The notes: generated from the sequence alone by a model not told the origin. DNA of 64,000 nt from Pseudomonas putida (GCF_028682635.1 NZ_JANHLK010000002.1:124001-188000), one strand, 5' to 3'. Positions 8,959 through 18,179 are shown, numbered from the stretch's first letter. Numbers and translations: made by a program.

Positions 8959-9429
8959 TCAACCGATACTGATCGCCGGCAACTCGGTCAAAGTCACGGA
9001 CTGTTGCTTGCGCGGCGCCAGGATCTCCGCTTCGCCATCCACCACCAGCTCGTCGCGCTGGTTGAACACGCGAGTGGCAATGCGCACACGAAATTTCGGC
9101 AGTTTCTCGAGGATTTCCAGGCGCACGGTCAGGGTGTCGCCAATCTTCACCGGCTTCTGGAAGCTCATCTGCTGGCCGATGTAGATGGTGCCCGGCCCAG
9201 GCAGCTCGCAGGCGACCGCGGCACTGATCAGCGCACCGCTGAACATGCCGTGGGCGATACGTTCCTTGAACATGGTGGTCGCGGCGTATTCGGCGTCCAG
9301 GTGCACCGGGTTGTGGTCGCCGGACATGGCGGCGAACAGCTGGATGTCGCGCTCTTCAACGGTTTTGCTGAAGCTGGCGGTCTGGCCGATTTCGAGGGCT
9401 TCGTAAGGGGTGTTGGTAACCTGGGTCAT
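8959..9429 (-). CDS. phaJ1: (R)-specific enoyl-CoA hydratase PhaJ1 (MaoC family)
   Basis: A 156-residue hot-dog-fold protein with the R-hydratase motif: D38 and H43 in SGDHNPVHLD are the catalytic pair, followed by FKERIAHGM. It converts trans-2-enoyl-CoA from beta-oxidation into (R)-3-hydroxyacyl-CoA for polyhydroxyalkanoate synthesis. The sequence closely matches what I recall of P. aeruginosa PhaJ1 (same length, same ELPAISIG-type end). Its neighbours, a lysophospholipase-like hydrolase and two fadD genes, are the same as in P. aeruginosa, which supports the assignment. Confidence 0.9.
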   Translation of the reverse strand: MTQVTNTPYEALEIGQTASFSKTVEERDIQLFAAMSGDHNPVHLDAEYAATTMFKERIAHGMFSGALISAAVACELPGPGTIYIGQQMSFQKPVKIGDTLTVRLEILEKLPKFRVRIATRVFNQRDELVVDGEAEILAPRKQQSVTLTELPAISIG

Positions 9430-9470
9430 GTGTCTGGATTCCTGTGACGAATTAAAAAATTCACAAAAAA

Positions 9471-10415
9471 CTATTCGGTTCGGTGTGGTCGCGGATTGCT
9501 CAACGCCTGGTTGATCCAGGCCAACACGTCGGTCGTCACTTCATCGCGGTTGATGTCGTTGAACAGTTCGTGCCGTGCCTGCGGGTAAACGGTCAGTTGC
9601 AGGCTCTGGCTGCCAGCCTCGCGCAGCGCGTTGGCCAGATCATTCAGACGCTTGCCCTCACTCACCGGATCACATTCGCCGCCGATCACCAGCAGCGGCA
9701 GGCCCGGATCGATCTGGGCGAGATTGGACGCTTTGCTGATTTGCTGCAAGCCGCCGAGTAAATCGATCCACAGTTGGTTGGTGCAGCGAAAGCCGCACAG
9801 CGGATCGCTGGCGTACAGGTCGACCTCGACCGGGTCACGGCTGAGCCAGTCGAAGCGGGTGCGCGCCGGTTTGAATTTCTTGTTGAACGAGCCGAACGAC
9901 AGCCATTCGATCAGGGCGCTGCGGCCCTTGGGGCCCTGGCGCAGACGTTCGATACGCGCGATCTGGCGGGCCGCCCGATAAAGGGCCACGGGCTGGAAGT
10001 TCGAACCGCTGAGAATGGCCCCGTGCAGGCTGGCGCTGTGATGCAGCAGATAGGCCTGGGCGATGTAGCTGCCCATGCTGTGCCCCAGCAACACAATCGG
10101 GGTCCCGGGGTGCTGCTGGCCGAGGTGCTGGTTGAGGCACGCCAGGTCGCCCACCACCTTGGCCCAGCCATCGCTGTCGGCAAAATGGCCGAGCGTCCCG
10201 TTTTCGGCAGTTTTGCCATGTCCACGCAGGTCCGGCGCGTAGACGCCGTAGCCCTGTTCGCAGAGTTTTTCCGCCAGGCGCCCGTAGCGACCGCTGTGTT
10301 CTGCCATGCCGTGGGCCAGCAGGATCACGGCCCTGGGGCTGCCAGCAGGTAGCCACTGGTTGACGAAGAGGCGGCTGCGGTCACTGGCGGTCAGCCAGAA
10401 CGTGTCGTGGATCAT
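9471..10415 (-). CDS. Alpha/beta hydrolase, lysophospholipase / monoacylglycerol lipase-like
   Basis: 314 residues with the serine hydrolase elbow GHSMGS (S113), the oxyanion-side motif HGMAEHSGRY, and later candidate acid and histidine in GGECDPVSEG and ARHELFND. This matches the lysophospholipase L2/monoacylglycerol lipase family, which releases fatty acids from partially deacylated lipids. ATG 10415 (MIHDTFWLTASD) is preceded by AAAGGAAT; the longer frame upstream has no ribosome site and odd composition. It lies between phaJ1 and fadD2, fitting fatty-acid supply, and is divergent from fadD2. Confidence 0.87.
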   Translation of the reverse strand: MIHDTFWLTASDRSRLFVNQWLPAGSPRAVILLAHGMAEHSGRYGRLAEKLCEQGYGVYAPDLRGHGKTAENGTLGHFADSDGWAKVVGDLACLNQHLGQQHPGTPIVLLGHSMGSYIAQAYLLHHSASLHGAILSGSNFQPVALYRAARQIARIERLRQGPKGRSALIEWLSFGSFNKKFKPARTRFDWLSRDPVEVDLYASDPLCGFRCTNQLWIDLLGGLQQISKASNLAQIDPGLPLLVIGGECDPVSEGKRLNDLANALREAGSQSLQLTVYPQARHELFNDINRDEVTTDVLAWINQALSNPRPHRTE

Positions 10416-10641
10416 GGCGATTCCTTTCCATGCATGGGCGCGGGGTGGTTGCATTGTATAGCGCATAACGGCGCTGGCATCAGCCCACGCTACGGCGGGA
10501 AGATTCACACGGTCTATGACGCCCTTGCCCATATTTGCCTGATTCGCCATAGCTGCTAGTGTCCGTGAAGCTCCGCGTTCTGTATTTGAGAAATGACAGA
10601 TCAGCGGCCCCGGATCGGTTCAGGTAAAGAGGACAAGAACA

Positions 10642-12330
10642 ATGCAACCTGATTTCTGGAATGACAAACGCCCGGCCGGCGTACCCCTGGACATTGATGT
10701 CGCTGAATACAAGTCGGTCATCGAGGTGTTCGAACGTTCCTGCAAGAAGTTCGCAGATCGCCCGGCCTTCACCAACATGGGTGTCACCCTGACCTACGCC
10801 GAACTGGAACGCTACAGCGCCGCGTTCGCCGGTTACCTGCAAGCCCATACCTACCTGGTGCCGGGGGATCGCATCGCGGTGCAGATGCCCAACGTCCTGC
10901 AATACCCCATCGCCGTGTTCGGCGCCTTGCGCGCCGGGCTGATCGTGGTCAACACCAACCCGCTGTACACCGCGCGGGAGATGCGTCACCAGTTCAAGGA
11001 TTCCGGCGCCCGGGCACTGGTGTACCTGAACATGTTCGGGCAGAAAGTCCAGGAAGTGCTGCCCGACACCGACATCCAGTACCTGATCGAAGCGAAGATG
11101 GGCGACCTGATGCCGGCCGCCAAGGGCTGGCTGGTCAACACGCTGGTGAGCAAGGTGAAGAAAATGGTCCCGGCCTATTCCTTGCCCCAGGCGATTTCCT
11201 TCAAGAGTGCGTTGCGCATGGGCCGCGGCCTGGGCATCAAGGGGTTGAAGGCAGGCCTCAACGACATCGCCGTGCTGCAATACACCGGCGGCACCACCGG
11301 CCTGGCCAAGGGCGCGATGCTGACCCACGGCAACCTGGTGGCCAACATGCAGCAGGCCCGGGCCTGTCTCGGCCAGTTCGCGGCCGACGGCCGGCCGCTG
11401 CTGCGCGAAGGCCAGGAGGTGATGATCGCGCCGCTGCCGCTGTACCACATCTATGCGTTCACGGCCAATTGCATGTGCATGATGGTGACCGGCAATCACA
11501 ACGTGCTGATCACCAATCCCCGGGACATCGGCGCTTTCATCAAGGAGCTGAAGAACTGGCGGTTCTCGGCATTACTGGGGCTCAACACGCTGTTCGTCGC
11601 GCTGATGGACCACCCGGACTTCAAGACCCTGGACTTCTCCAGCCTCAAGCTCACCAACTCCGGCGGCACCGCGCTGGTCAAGGCCACGGCCGAGCGCTGG
11701 GAGCAACTGACCGGTTGCCGCATCACCGAAGGCTACGGCCTGACCGAAACTTCGCCGGTGGCCTGCACCAACCCCTATGGCGACCAGTCGCGCATCGGCA
11801 CGGTCGGCCTGCCGGTGCCGGGCACCACGCTGAAGGTGATCAACGACGAAGGCGTCGAGCAACCATTGGGCGAGCGTGGCGAGCTGTGCATCAAGGGCCC
11901 GCAGATCATGAAGGGCTACTGGCAGAAACCCGAGGCGACCAACGAAGTGCTGGATAGCGAGGGCTGGTTCAAATCCGGCGACATCGCGGTGATCGACCCG
12001 GACGGCTTCGTGCGCATCGTCGATCGCAAGAAGGACATGATCATCGTCTCGGGTTTCAACGTGTACCCGAACGAAATCGAAGACGTGGTCATGGCTCACC
12101 CGAAAGTCGCCAACTGCGCGGTGATCGGTGTGCCGGACGAGCGTTCGGGCGAGGCGGTGAAGTTGTTCGTGGTGGCGCGTGAGGCGGGGGTCAGCCTTGA
12201 GGAGTTGAAGGCTTACTGCAAGGAAAACTTCACGGCGTACAAGGTGCCCAAGCACATCGTCCTGCGTGAGTCGTTGCCGATGACACCGGTGGGCAAGATT
12301 CTGCGGCGGGAGTTGCGGGATATCGCGTAA
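10642..12330 (+). CDS. fadD2: Long-chain fatty-acid-CoA ligase FadD2
   Basis: 562-residue ANL-superfamily enzyme activating fatty acids to acyl-CoA with ATP. The P-loop-like motif YTGGTTGLAKGAML starts at residue 214 and the adenylate motif GYGLTETSP at 364; the C-terminal lid motif VDRKKDMIIVSGFN is also present. ATG 10642 follows AAAGAGGAC. A second, closely similar ligase (fadD1) follows after a REP pair. The order hydrolase-fadD2-fadD1 equals that in P. aeruginosa, so this copy is named fadD2. Confidence 0.92.
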   Translation: MQPDFWNDKRPAGVPLDIDVAEYKSVIEVFERSCKKFADRPAFTNMGVTLTYAELERYSAAFAGYLQAHTYLVPGDRIAVQMPNVLQYPIAVFGALRAGLIVVNTNPLYTAREMRHQFKDSGARALVYLNMFGQKVQEVLPDTDIQYLIEAKMGDLMPAAKGWLVNTLVSKVKKMVPAYSLPQAISFKSALRMGRGLGIKGLKAGLNDIAVLQYTGGTTGLAKGAMLTHGNLVANMQQARACLGQFAADGRPLLREGQEVMIAPLPLYHIYAFTANCMCMMVTGNHNVLITNPRDIGAFIKELKNWRFSALLGLNTLFVALMDHPDFKTLDFSSLKLTNSGGTALVKATAERWEQLTGCRITEGYGLTETSPVACTNPYGDQSRIGTVGLPVPGTTLKVINDEGVEQPLGERGELCIKGPQIMKGYWQKPEATNEVLDSEGWFKSGDIAVIDPDGFVRIVDRKKDMIIVSGFNVYPNEIEDVVMAHPKVANCAVIGVPDERSGEAVKLFVVAREAGVSLEELKAYCKENFTAYKVPKHIVLRESLPMTPVGKILRRELRDIA

Positions 12331-12355
12331 CAGGTTGTAGAGCGGGGCGCTCTCC

Positions 12356-12428
12356 AAAGATCGCAGCCTTCGGCAGCTCCTACAGGAATCACATTCCCCT
12401 GTAGGAGCTGCCGAAGGCTGCGATCTTT
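12356..12428. repeat. REP-type inverted pair between fadD2 and fadD1
   Basis: A perfect 31-base inverted repeat, arms 12356-12386 and 12398-12428, with an 11-base loop; unit core CTGCCGAAGGCTGCGATC. It starts 25 bases after the fadD2 stop and would form a very stable hairpin in mRNA, so it may protect or end the fadD2 transcript. Confidence 0.9.
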
Positions 12429-12505
12429 TGTTTTGAGCCCCCGATTTTCGGGGGTTTCAAGGCAATATAGGTTTTTTGCTCTAAAATGACCGCTTGTCAT
12501 TCTTG

Positions 12506-12521
12506 AGTCACAATTGTGACT
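12506..12521. promoter_or_regulatory. Perfect 16-bp palindrome upstream of fadD1
   Basis: AGTCACAATTGTGACT, a perfect palindrome 165 bases before the fadD1 start in the 356-base fadD2-fadD1 gap. It does not look like the known fatty-acid regulator PsrA site (GAAAC-N4-GTTTC type). A dimeric repressor or activator site is likely; the protein is unknown. Confidence 0.5.
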
Positions 12522-12686
12522 GTAGAGGCCGCTTTTGGCTCTAGGCGACCCTTGGCAAAGCTGCTACTCTCGGCGCGTTTTGTGCTTCTCGGCCTGTATG
12601 AAAGCCCAGATTCACCAATAACCAAACACCAATAATAATCGCATCAAATGCGGTGCTGAATTCGCGTTGCTGAGGAGTGGGCTTCC

Positions 12687-14384
12687 ATGATCGAAGACTT
12701 TTGGAAGGATAAGTACCCAGCTGGAATTGCTGCCGACATCAATCCAGACGAGTACCCGAATATTCAGGCAGTGTTGAAGCAATCCTGCCAACGCTTCGCC
12801 AACAAACCGGCATTCAGCAACCTGGGCAGGACTATCACCTACGGTGAGCTGTACGAATTGTCCGGTGCCTTTGCCGCGTACCTGCAACAGCATACCGATT
12901 TGCAGCCGGGCGATCGAATCGCCGTGCAGCTGCCGAACGTGCTGCAGTACCCGGTTGCCGTCTTCGGTGCCATCCGCGCCGGGCTGATCGTGGTCAATAC
13001 CAACCCGCTGTACACCGCGCGGGAAATGGAACACCAGTTCAATGACTCCGGTGCCAAAGCCCTGGTTTGCCTGGCCAACATGGCGCACCTGGCTGAAACC
13101 GTGGTGCCGAAAACCGGGGTCAAGCACGTCATCGTCACGGAAGTGGCGGACCTGTTGCCACCGCTCAAGCGTCTGCTGATCAACAGCGTGATCAAGTACG
13201 TGAAGAAGATGGTGCCGGCCTATCACTTGCCAAAAGCGGTGAAGTTCAACGACGTGTTGAGCAAGGGCCATGGCCAACCCGTGACTGAAGCCAACCCGGC
13301 CAGCAGCGATGTCGCGGTGCTGCAATACACCGGCGGCACCACTGGCGTGGCCAAGGGCGCTATGCTGACCCACCGCAACCTGGTGGCGAACATGCTGCAG
13401 TGCAAGGCACTGATGGGCTCCAACCTCAATGAAGGTTGCGAGATCCTGATCACGCCGCTGCCGCTGTACCACATCTATGCGTTCACCTTTCATTGCATGG
13501 CGATGATGCTGATCGGCAACCACAACATCCTGATCAGCAACCCGCGCGACCTGCCGGCGATGGTCAAGGAACTGTCGAAGTGGAAGTTCAGCGGTTTCGT
13601 CGGCCTCAACACCCTGTTCGTGGCCCTGTGCAACAACGAAGGCTTCCGCAAGCTGGATTTCTCGGCGTTGAAAGTCACCCTGTCCGGCGGCATGGCCCTG
13701 CAACTGGCCGCGGCGGAGCGCTGGAAAGCGGTCACCGGTTGCGCCATCTGCGAAGGTTACGGCATGACCGAAACCAGCCCGGTGGCCACGGTCAACCCGA
13801 TCCAGAAGATCCAGATCGGCACCATTGGCATTCCGGTGCCGTCGACCCTGTGCAAAATTGTCGACGATGCCGGTGTCGAACAGCCAATGGGCGAAATCGG
13901 CGAACTCTGTGTGAAAGGTCCGCAGGTGATGAAGGGTTACTGGCAGCGCCAGGAAGCCACCGATGAAATCCTCGACAGCGAAGGCTGGTTGAAGACCGGT
14001 GACATCGCGCTGATCCAGCCTGACGGCTACATGCGCATTGTCGATCGCAAGAAAGACATGATTCTGGTCTCCGGATTCAACGTGTACCCGAACGAACTGG
14101 AAGACGTGCTGGCCACCCTGCCGGGCGTTCTGCAATGCGCGGCCATCGGCGTGCCGGACGAGAAGTCGGGGGAAGCGATCAAGATTTTCATCGTCGCCAA
14201 ACCGGGCGTGACCCTGACCAAGGAACAGGTGATGGAGCACATGCGCGCCAATGTCACCGGCTACAAGGTTCCGCGCTCCGTGGAGTTCCGCGATGCGCTG
14301 CCAACCACCAACGTCGGCAAGATCCTGCGTCGTGAGTTGCGCGATGAAGAGTTGAAGAAGATCAAGGCGAAGAACGCCGCGTAA
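12687..14384 (+). CDS. fadD1: Long-chain fatty-acid-CoA ligase FadD1
   Basis: 565-residue paralogue of the preceding FadD2, alignable end to end with only small gaps: both begin with a DFW(N/K)DK(R/Y)PAG segment and both have YTGGTTG at residue 214. The motif GYGMTETSP and the lid motif VDRKKDMILVSGFN are intact. In P. aeruginosa FadD1 prefers long chains and FadD2 shorter ones; whether that holds here is inference. GAGGAG upstream supports ATG 12687. It has its own upstream region with a palindrome and its own terminator. Confidence 0.93.
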   Translation: MIEDFWKDKYPAGIAADINPDEYPNIQAVLKQSCQRFANKPAFSNLGRTITYGELYELSGAFAAYLQQHTDLQPGDRIAVQLPNVLQYPVAVFGAIRAGLIVVNTNPLYTAREMEHQFNDSGAKALVCLANMAHLAETVVPKTGVKHVIVTEVADLLPPLKRLLINSVIKYVKKMVPAYHLPKAVKFNDVLSKGHGQPVTEANPASSDVAVLQYTGGTTGVAKGAMLTHRNLVANMLQCKALMGSNLNEGCEILITPLPLYHIYAFTFHCMAMMLIGNHNILISNPRDLPAMVKELSKWKFSGFVGLNTLFVALCNNEGFRKLDFSALKVTLSGGMALQLAAAERWKAVTGCAICEGYGMTETSPVATVNPIQKIQIGTIGIPVPSTLCKIVDDAGVEQPMGEIGELCVKGPQVMKGYWQRQEATDEILDSEGWLKTGDIALIQPDGYMRIVDRKKDMILVSGFNVYPNELEDVLATLPGVLQCAAIGVPDEKSGEAIKIFIVAKPGVTLTKEQVMEHMRANVTGYKVPRSVEFRDALPTTNVGKILRRELRDEELKKIKAKNAA

Positions 14385-14387
14385 AAC

Positions 14388-14415
14388 AAAAAGCCCCGCA
14401 GATGCGGGGCTTTTT
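14388..14415 (+). terminator. Rho-independent terminator of fadD1
   Basis: AAAAAGCCCCGCA (14388-14400) pairs with TGCGGGGCTTTTT (14403-14415). The long stem with A/T tracts at both ends can work in both directions. Confidence 0.9.
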
Positions 14416-14425
14416 GTTGAAGATC

Positions 14426-14470
14426 AAAAGATCGCAGCCTTCGGCAGCTCCTACAGGGCTGCGGTCTTTT
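14426..14470. repeat. REP-derived element between convergent genes
   Basis: AAAAGATCGCAGCC (14426-14439) pairs with GGCTGCGGTCTTTT (14457-14470) with one G-U position; the centre carries the TTCGGCAGCTCCTACA unit. It ends 4 bases before the stop of the downstream minus-strand gene. Confidence 0.8.
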
Positions 14471-14473
14471 CGA

Positions 14474-14851
14474 TTATTGGCGGAACGGCGCGAAATTGAC
14501 GTTGGTGCCCGCCGGGCGCATGTCTTGCAGGAAGGAATCCTTGTCGGCGCTCAGTTCCAGGCTCAACGCCGCCTTGCGCTTGCCTTCGTTGCGCACCACC
14601 AGGCCTTCGAGCTTCTCGCGCAGGAACACGGTCGGCACTTTCAGGTGCAACAGTTGGTCGGTGTCCGGGGTGTGCATCAGCAGGTGAATCCACTCGTACT
14701 GACCAACGGCCAGGCGCGTCACCGGGATATCGAACCACCAGATGTTGCGGTTGCGGTTCAGTTCGGTGAAATGGCAGTTGTTGACGCCAAGCACAGCACC
14801 GCCCAGTTCCAGGTTTCTGCGGGCAATGGCCTGCTTTTTATCGATTTTCAT
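14474..14851 (-). CDS. Conserved hypothetical protein (beside fadD1)
   Basis: A 125-residue soluble protein (MKIDKKQAIARRNLELGG...) without a motif I can name. It is of mixed alpha/beta character with several conserved-looking aromatic stretches (NIWWFDIPV, YEWIHLLM). ATG 14851 has TAGGAAT upstream; the open frame extends further but without a ribosome site. A hypothetical gene holds the same place beside fadD1 in P. aeruginosa, suggesting a conserved gene. Function unknown. Confidence 0.75.
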   Translation of the reverse strand: MKIDKKQAIARRNLELGGAVLGVNNCHFTELNRNRNIWWFDIPVTRLAVGQYEWIHLLMHTPDTDQLLHLKVPTVFLREKLEGLVVRNEGKRKAALSLELSADKDSFLQDMRPAGTNVNFAPFRQ

Positions 14852-15049
14852 AACATTCCTACAAAATTGGATCTTCAGCGCCAGGGCCTGAATACGTTGC
14901 GCATTCTCGGGGGTTGGCCGGTAAACATAAAGCCCAACCTGCCCGGATCGATGAAATGTCGCAGTAAAAATAAATGAAACTCCGTGCAAACGCCTCCGGT
15001 CAACCTTCTGTAACCACTTTATTCATCAATATTGTTCGGGAGAAACACC

Positions 15050-15241
15050 ATGAGCAGCACAGGCGATAAAGTAAAAGGCATGGCCAACGAAGCAGCCGGC
15101 AACGTCAAGCAAGGCGTTGGCAAGGCCACCGGTAATGACAAGATGCGCGCCGAAGGCGTGGTGCAGGAAAAGAAAGGCGAAGCTCAACAAGCGGTGGGCA
15201 AAGCCAAGGACGCTGTTAAAAAAGGCGTCGACAAGGCCTGA
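15050..15241 (+). CDS. CsbD family stress-response protein
   Basis: 63 residues, highly charged and Ala/Lys/Gly-rich, with the CsbD pattern ([31 protein letters not shown]). CsbD-like proteins are small, probably unstructured, and induced by general stress in many bacteria; molecular role unknown. GGGAGA precedes ATG 15050. Single-gene unit with a terminator. Confidence 0.9.
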   Translation: MSSTGDKVKGMANEAAGNVKQGVGKATGNDKMRAEGVVQEKKGEAQQAVGKAKDAVKKGVDKA

Positions 15242-15265
15242 TTCGGCCTTGATTGGTGACAGCGG

Positions 15266-15290
15266 CGGCCATCCACGGATGGCCGTTTTT
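15266..15290 (+). terminator. Rho-independent terminator of the CsbD gene
   Basis: CGGCCATC (15266-15273) pairs with GATGGCCG (15278-15285), then five T. Confidence 0.85.
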
Positions 15291-15416
15291 ATGTCAGCCT
15301 GAACTTGAGCAGGGAAATTGTTTCAAAGTCGCCAGGTAATCTACTTTTGATGTAGAAAACAGCCCCTGAGTCGCCATGACTTCAACCCATCCTGATTGCG
15401 GCGAATGGAGACGCTA

Positions 15417-16376
15417 ATGATTTTTCCGGACATGAAAGGTCTGCCCATGCACCGTGTGATGATGCGCACGGTCACTGAATTCGTCGACGACGAAATGTCG
15501 ACCTATGCCTCGGCGCTGGCGTATCAGATGCTGTTTTCGCTGTTCCCCTTCATCCTGTTCCTGATCGCCCTGATCGGTTTCCTGCACCTGCCGGACTTCT
15601 TTTCCTGGCTGCGCCTGCAATCGGAACTGGTGTTGCCGCCCCAGGCGCTGGAGCAGGTCAACCCGGTGATCGACCAGCTCCAGCAATCCAAGGGTGGCCT
15701 GCTGTCGGTGGGTATCGTGATTGCCCTGTGGACCGCGTCGGCCGGCGTGCGGCTGATGATGAGCGCGATGAACGCCGCCTACGATGTGGTCGAAGGCCGT
15801 CCGGCGTGGAAGCGTTTTCCCTTGTCGATCATCTACACCGTCGGCATCGCCGGCATGCTTTTGATCGCCGCCGCGCTGATGGTGCTCGGCCCACAAGTGA
15901 TGGGCTGGATCGCTGCGCAAGTCGGTCTCGAGTACTTCATCGTTACCCTCTGGACCATTGCACGCTGGCCGGTGATCGTGATCCTGCTGATGGTCGCCGT
16001 GGCGCTGATCTATTACGTCATGCCTGACGTCAAGCAGGAGTTTCGCTTCATCACGCCCGGCTCGGTCCTGGCGGTGGTGGTGTGGATCATCGCGTCGCTG
16101 GGCTTCGGTCTGTACGTCAAGGAGTTCGCCAACTACAACGCCATGTATGGCAGTATCGGCGCAATCATTGTGCTGTTGCTGTACTTCTACATCTCCGCCG
16201 CGGTGTTGCTGCTGGGTGCGGAGATGAATGCGGTGATCGAGCACATGTCGCGAGAGGGCAAGGACCCTGGCGAAAAGGTCCCCGGCGAGCATGGCCCCGT
16301 GCATGAGGAAAAACAGCACGTATCGGGACTGGGCCGCGATCACTCACAACCGAAACCGACCATAGACGAAACCTGA
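15417..16376 (+). CDS. YihY/BrkB family inner-membrane protein
   Basis: 319 residues with about six membrane helices (first about residues 30-60, last ending near 270) and a charged cytoplasmic tail. The family signature [18 protein letters not shown] is at the start of the first helix. Older names (ribonuclease BN, BrkB) are misassignments; the family's transport or envelope role is unclear. GGAG at 15407-15410 favours ATG 15417 over the ATG at 15405. The peptide deformylase gene starts 3 bases after its stop, so the two are co-transcribed. Confidence 0.87.
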   Translation: MIFPDMKGLPMHRVMMRTVTEFVDDEMSTYASALAYQMLFSLFPFILFLIALIGFLHLPDFFSWLRLQSELVLPPQALEQVNPVIDQLQQSKGGLLSVGIVIALWTASAGVRLMMSAMNAAYDVVEGRPAWKRFPLSIIYTVGIAGMLLIAAALMVLGPQVMGWIAAQVGLEYFIVTLWTIARWPVIVILLMVAVALIYYVMPDVKQEFRFITPGSVLAVVVWIIASLGFGLYVKEFANYNAMYGSIGAIIVLLLYFYISAAVLLLGAEMNAVIEHMSREGKDPGEKVPGEHGPVHEEKQHVSGLGRDHSQPKPTIDET

Positions 16377-16378
16377 CC

Positions 16379-16918
16379 ATGATTCGTGAAATTCTGAAAA
16401 TGGGCGATGAACGCCTGTTGCGCATTGCCCCGCCAGTGCCGGCCGAGATGTTCGACAGCCCCGAATTGTGGCAACTGATCGACGACATGTTCCAGACCAT
16501 GGAAAGCGTTGGCGGGGTTGGCTTGGCCGCGCCACAGATCGGCGTCGACCTGCAACTGGTGATCTTCGGCTTCGAGCACAGCGAACGGTACCCGGACGCC
16601 GAAGCGGTGCCGCAGACCATCCTGATCAATCCGCTGATCACGCCGCTGAGCCCGACTTTGGAAGAAGGTTTCGAAGGTTGCCTGTCGGTGCCTGGGCTGC
16701 GCGGTGCGGTGGATCGCTATCAACATATCCGCTACGAAGGCTTCGACCCCAAGGGTGAGCCGATCGTGCGCATCGCTTCGGGCTTTCATGCGCGGGTGGT
16801 GCAGCATGAGTGCGATCACCTGATCGGTCGATTGTACCCGTCGCGCATCAGCGATTTCAGCAAGTTCGGGTTTACCGAGGTGATGTTCCCGGATCTGGAT
16901 CCCAACGCAGACGACTGA
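16379..16918 (+). CDS. def: Peptide deformylase
   Basis: Removes the formyl group from nascent protein N-termini. The 179 residues include all three motifs: [10 protein letters not shown] (46-55), EGCLS with metal ligand C101, and QHECDH (142-147) giving the two metal histidines and the catalytic glutamate. It is not next to fmt as the main bacterial def usually is, so it is probably a second deformylase copy. It directly follows the YihY gene and is convergent with the GNAT gene four bases away. Confidence 0.9.
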   Translation: MIREILKMGDERLLRIAPPVPAEMFDSPELWQLIDDMFQTMESVGGVGLAAPQIGVDLQLVIFGFEHSERYPDAEAVPQTILINPLITPLSPTLEEGFEGCLSVPGLRGAVDRYQHIRYEGFDPKGEPIVRIASGFHARVVQHECDHLIGRLYPSRISDFSKFGFTEVMFPDLDPNADD

Positions 16919-16922
16919 TCCG

Positions 16923-17333
16923 TTACCGCGCAAGGCCCATGGCAATCATCGGCTTGTTGCGCGCGTATCGACTCAGGCGCTCGACCAGGGCGTAAGGCAT
17001 CGGCGGATCGAAGACGAAGCCACGACGCTGATAGAACTCCCGCAAGTCCGGATGACAGAACAGCCATACCGGGCTTTCAACCTGGCTGACCGCGACACCG
17101 ATCAGTGCAGCGGCGACACCCTGCCCGCGACAGGCCGGATCGACAAACAGCCCGGTCAGCCAAAACCCGCCGGACACCGGCCGCAAACACAGCGCACCGA
17201 CGATCCCGTCGCGCCGCGCCACCCACAATTGTGCGTCGCGAACCGCCTTCATCGACGATTGGTGGGCGCGATAAAACTTGTTCATCAATGGCCATAACGG
17301 CTCGTCGAGCCGGGTGTACAGGGTATCGGGCAT
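16923..17333 (-). CDS. GNAT family N-acetyltransferase
   Basis: 136 residues with the acetyl-CoA pyrophosphate-binding loop CRGQGVAAALI (69-79) and the GNAT beta4-alpha3 pattern LTGLFVDPACRG. The C-terminal half (FCHPDLREFYQRRGFV) is typical. Substrate unknown. ATG 17333 (MPDTLYTRLDEP) is chosen; the frame extends upstream into a hydrophobic run that is the antisense of the next gene. Confidence 0.85.
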   Translation of the reverse strand: MPDTLYTRLDEPLWPLMNKFYRAHQSSMKAVRDAQLWVARRDGIVGALCLRPVSGGFWLTGLFVDPACRGQGVAAALIGVAVSQVESPVWLFCHPDLREFYQRRGFVFDPPMPYALVERLSRYARNKPMIAMGLAR

Positions 17334-17436
17334 GGTCTGGGACTGTCGGTGCACAAAGCCTGCGATTATAAAAGAACACGCCGGCGGCGATAGGTGTATA
17401 CCTGATCTCACATCCCCAGTCAGTGGAGTACGCATC

Positions 17437-17547
17437 ATGTCCAAAGGTATGGATTCGAAGAAAGCAGCGAAGAAAAAACCGCTGAAATCGGCGATCGAAA
17501 AGCGCACGGAAAAGAAAGCCAAGAAGGTGGGCGTGTTCGGTCATTGA
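17437..17547 (+). CDS. Very small lysine-rich protein
   Basis: A 36-residue protein (MSKGMDSKKAAKKKPLKSAI...) with 13 lysines, ending KVGVFGH. GTGGAG lies 8 bases before ATG 17437. Similar tiny basic proteins occur in pseudomonads; it may bind nucleic acid, but this is only inference from charge. It is divergent from the GNAT gene. Confidence 0.65.
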   Translation: MSKGMDSKKAAKKKPLKSAIEKRTEKKAKKVGVFGH

Positions 17548-17618
17548 TCTGGTGCTGATGACCGCTCCCATGCAAGATGGGAGCGGTACAGCCAATGACC
17601 CGAGGGAGAAAGGCCGGC

Positions 17619-18179
17619 ATGGAGCTCAAGACAAACGCGGCGCTGATCATCATCGACCAACAGAAAGGCATCCTGCAGCCGAAACTCGGTCGCCGGAACA
17701 ATCCCCACGCCGAAGAACGCATGCTGGAACTGCTGGCCCACTGGCGCCACAGCGCCAGGCCGGTGATCCACGTGCAGCATTTGTCCAGGTCAGAGGATTC
17801 AGTGTTCTGGCCCGAGCAATCCGGGGTGGAATTTCAGTCGCGGTTTCAGCCAGCGGCCGGCGAACGACACATTCAAAAACAGGTGCCGGATGCGTTTTGT
17901 TCGACGGGGCTGGAGGCGTTTTTGCGTGAGGCGGGGATCGAGCAATTGGTCATCGTCGGCGTAGCGACTCACAACTCGGTGGAGTCCACCGCGCGCACCG
18001 CAGGCAATCTGGGGTTTGACACCTGGGTCGCGGAGGATGCCTGCTTTACCTTCGACAAGGCCGACTTTTTCGGCAATGCCCACAGCGCTGAAGAGGTCCA
18101 TGCGATGTCGCTGGGCAACTTGCATGGCGAGTACGCCACTGTCGTCAGCACCGCACATATTCTGGATAAAGCTGTGTAG
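17619..18179 (+). CDS. Cysteine hydrolase / isochorismatase-fold protein with Ser at the nucleophile position
   Basis: 186 residues with the isochorismatase fold: N-terminal D13 in IIIDQQKG, K87 in QKQVPDAF, and the motif VGVATHNSVESTAR. The family's nucleophilic cysteine normally sits where S120 is, so classical amidohydrolase chemistry is doubtful, though an isochorismatase-like vinyl-ether hydrolysis would not need the cysteine. ATG 17619 has GAGAAAGG just upstream. A short hairpin follows the stop, then the convergent SEC-C gene. Confidence 0.82.
   Translation: MELKTNAALIIIDQQKGILQPKLGRRNNPHAEERMLELLAHWRHSARPVIHVQHLSRSEDSVFWPEQSGVEFQSRFQPAAGERHIQKQVPDAFCSTGLEAFLREAGIEQLVIVGVATHNSVESTARTAGNLGFDTWVAEDACFTFDKADFFGNAHSAEEVHAMSLGNLHGEYATVVSTAHILDKAV

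Noticed and set aside
12612..14240. 542-codon open frame antisense to fadD1
   Set aside because: Shadow of a well-identified gene; His/Gln-rich composition typical of antisense translation.
14976..15003. AlgU-type promoter before the CsbD gene
   Set aside because: GAAACT and GTCAA are 18 bases apart and both elements deviate from consensus; too weak.
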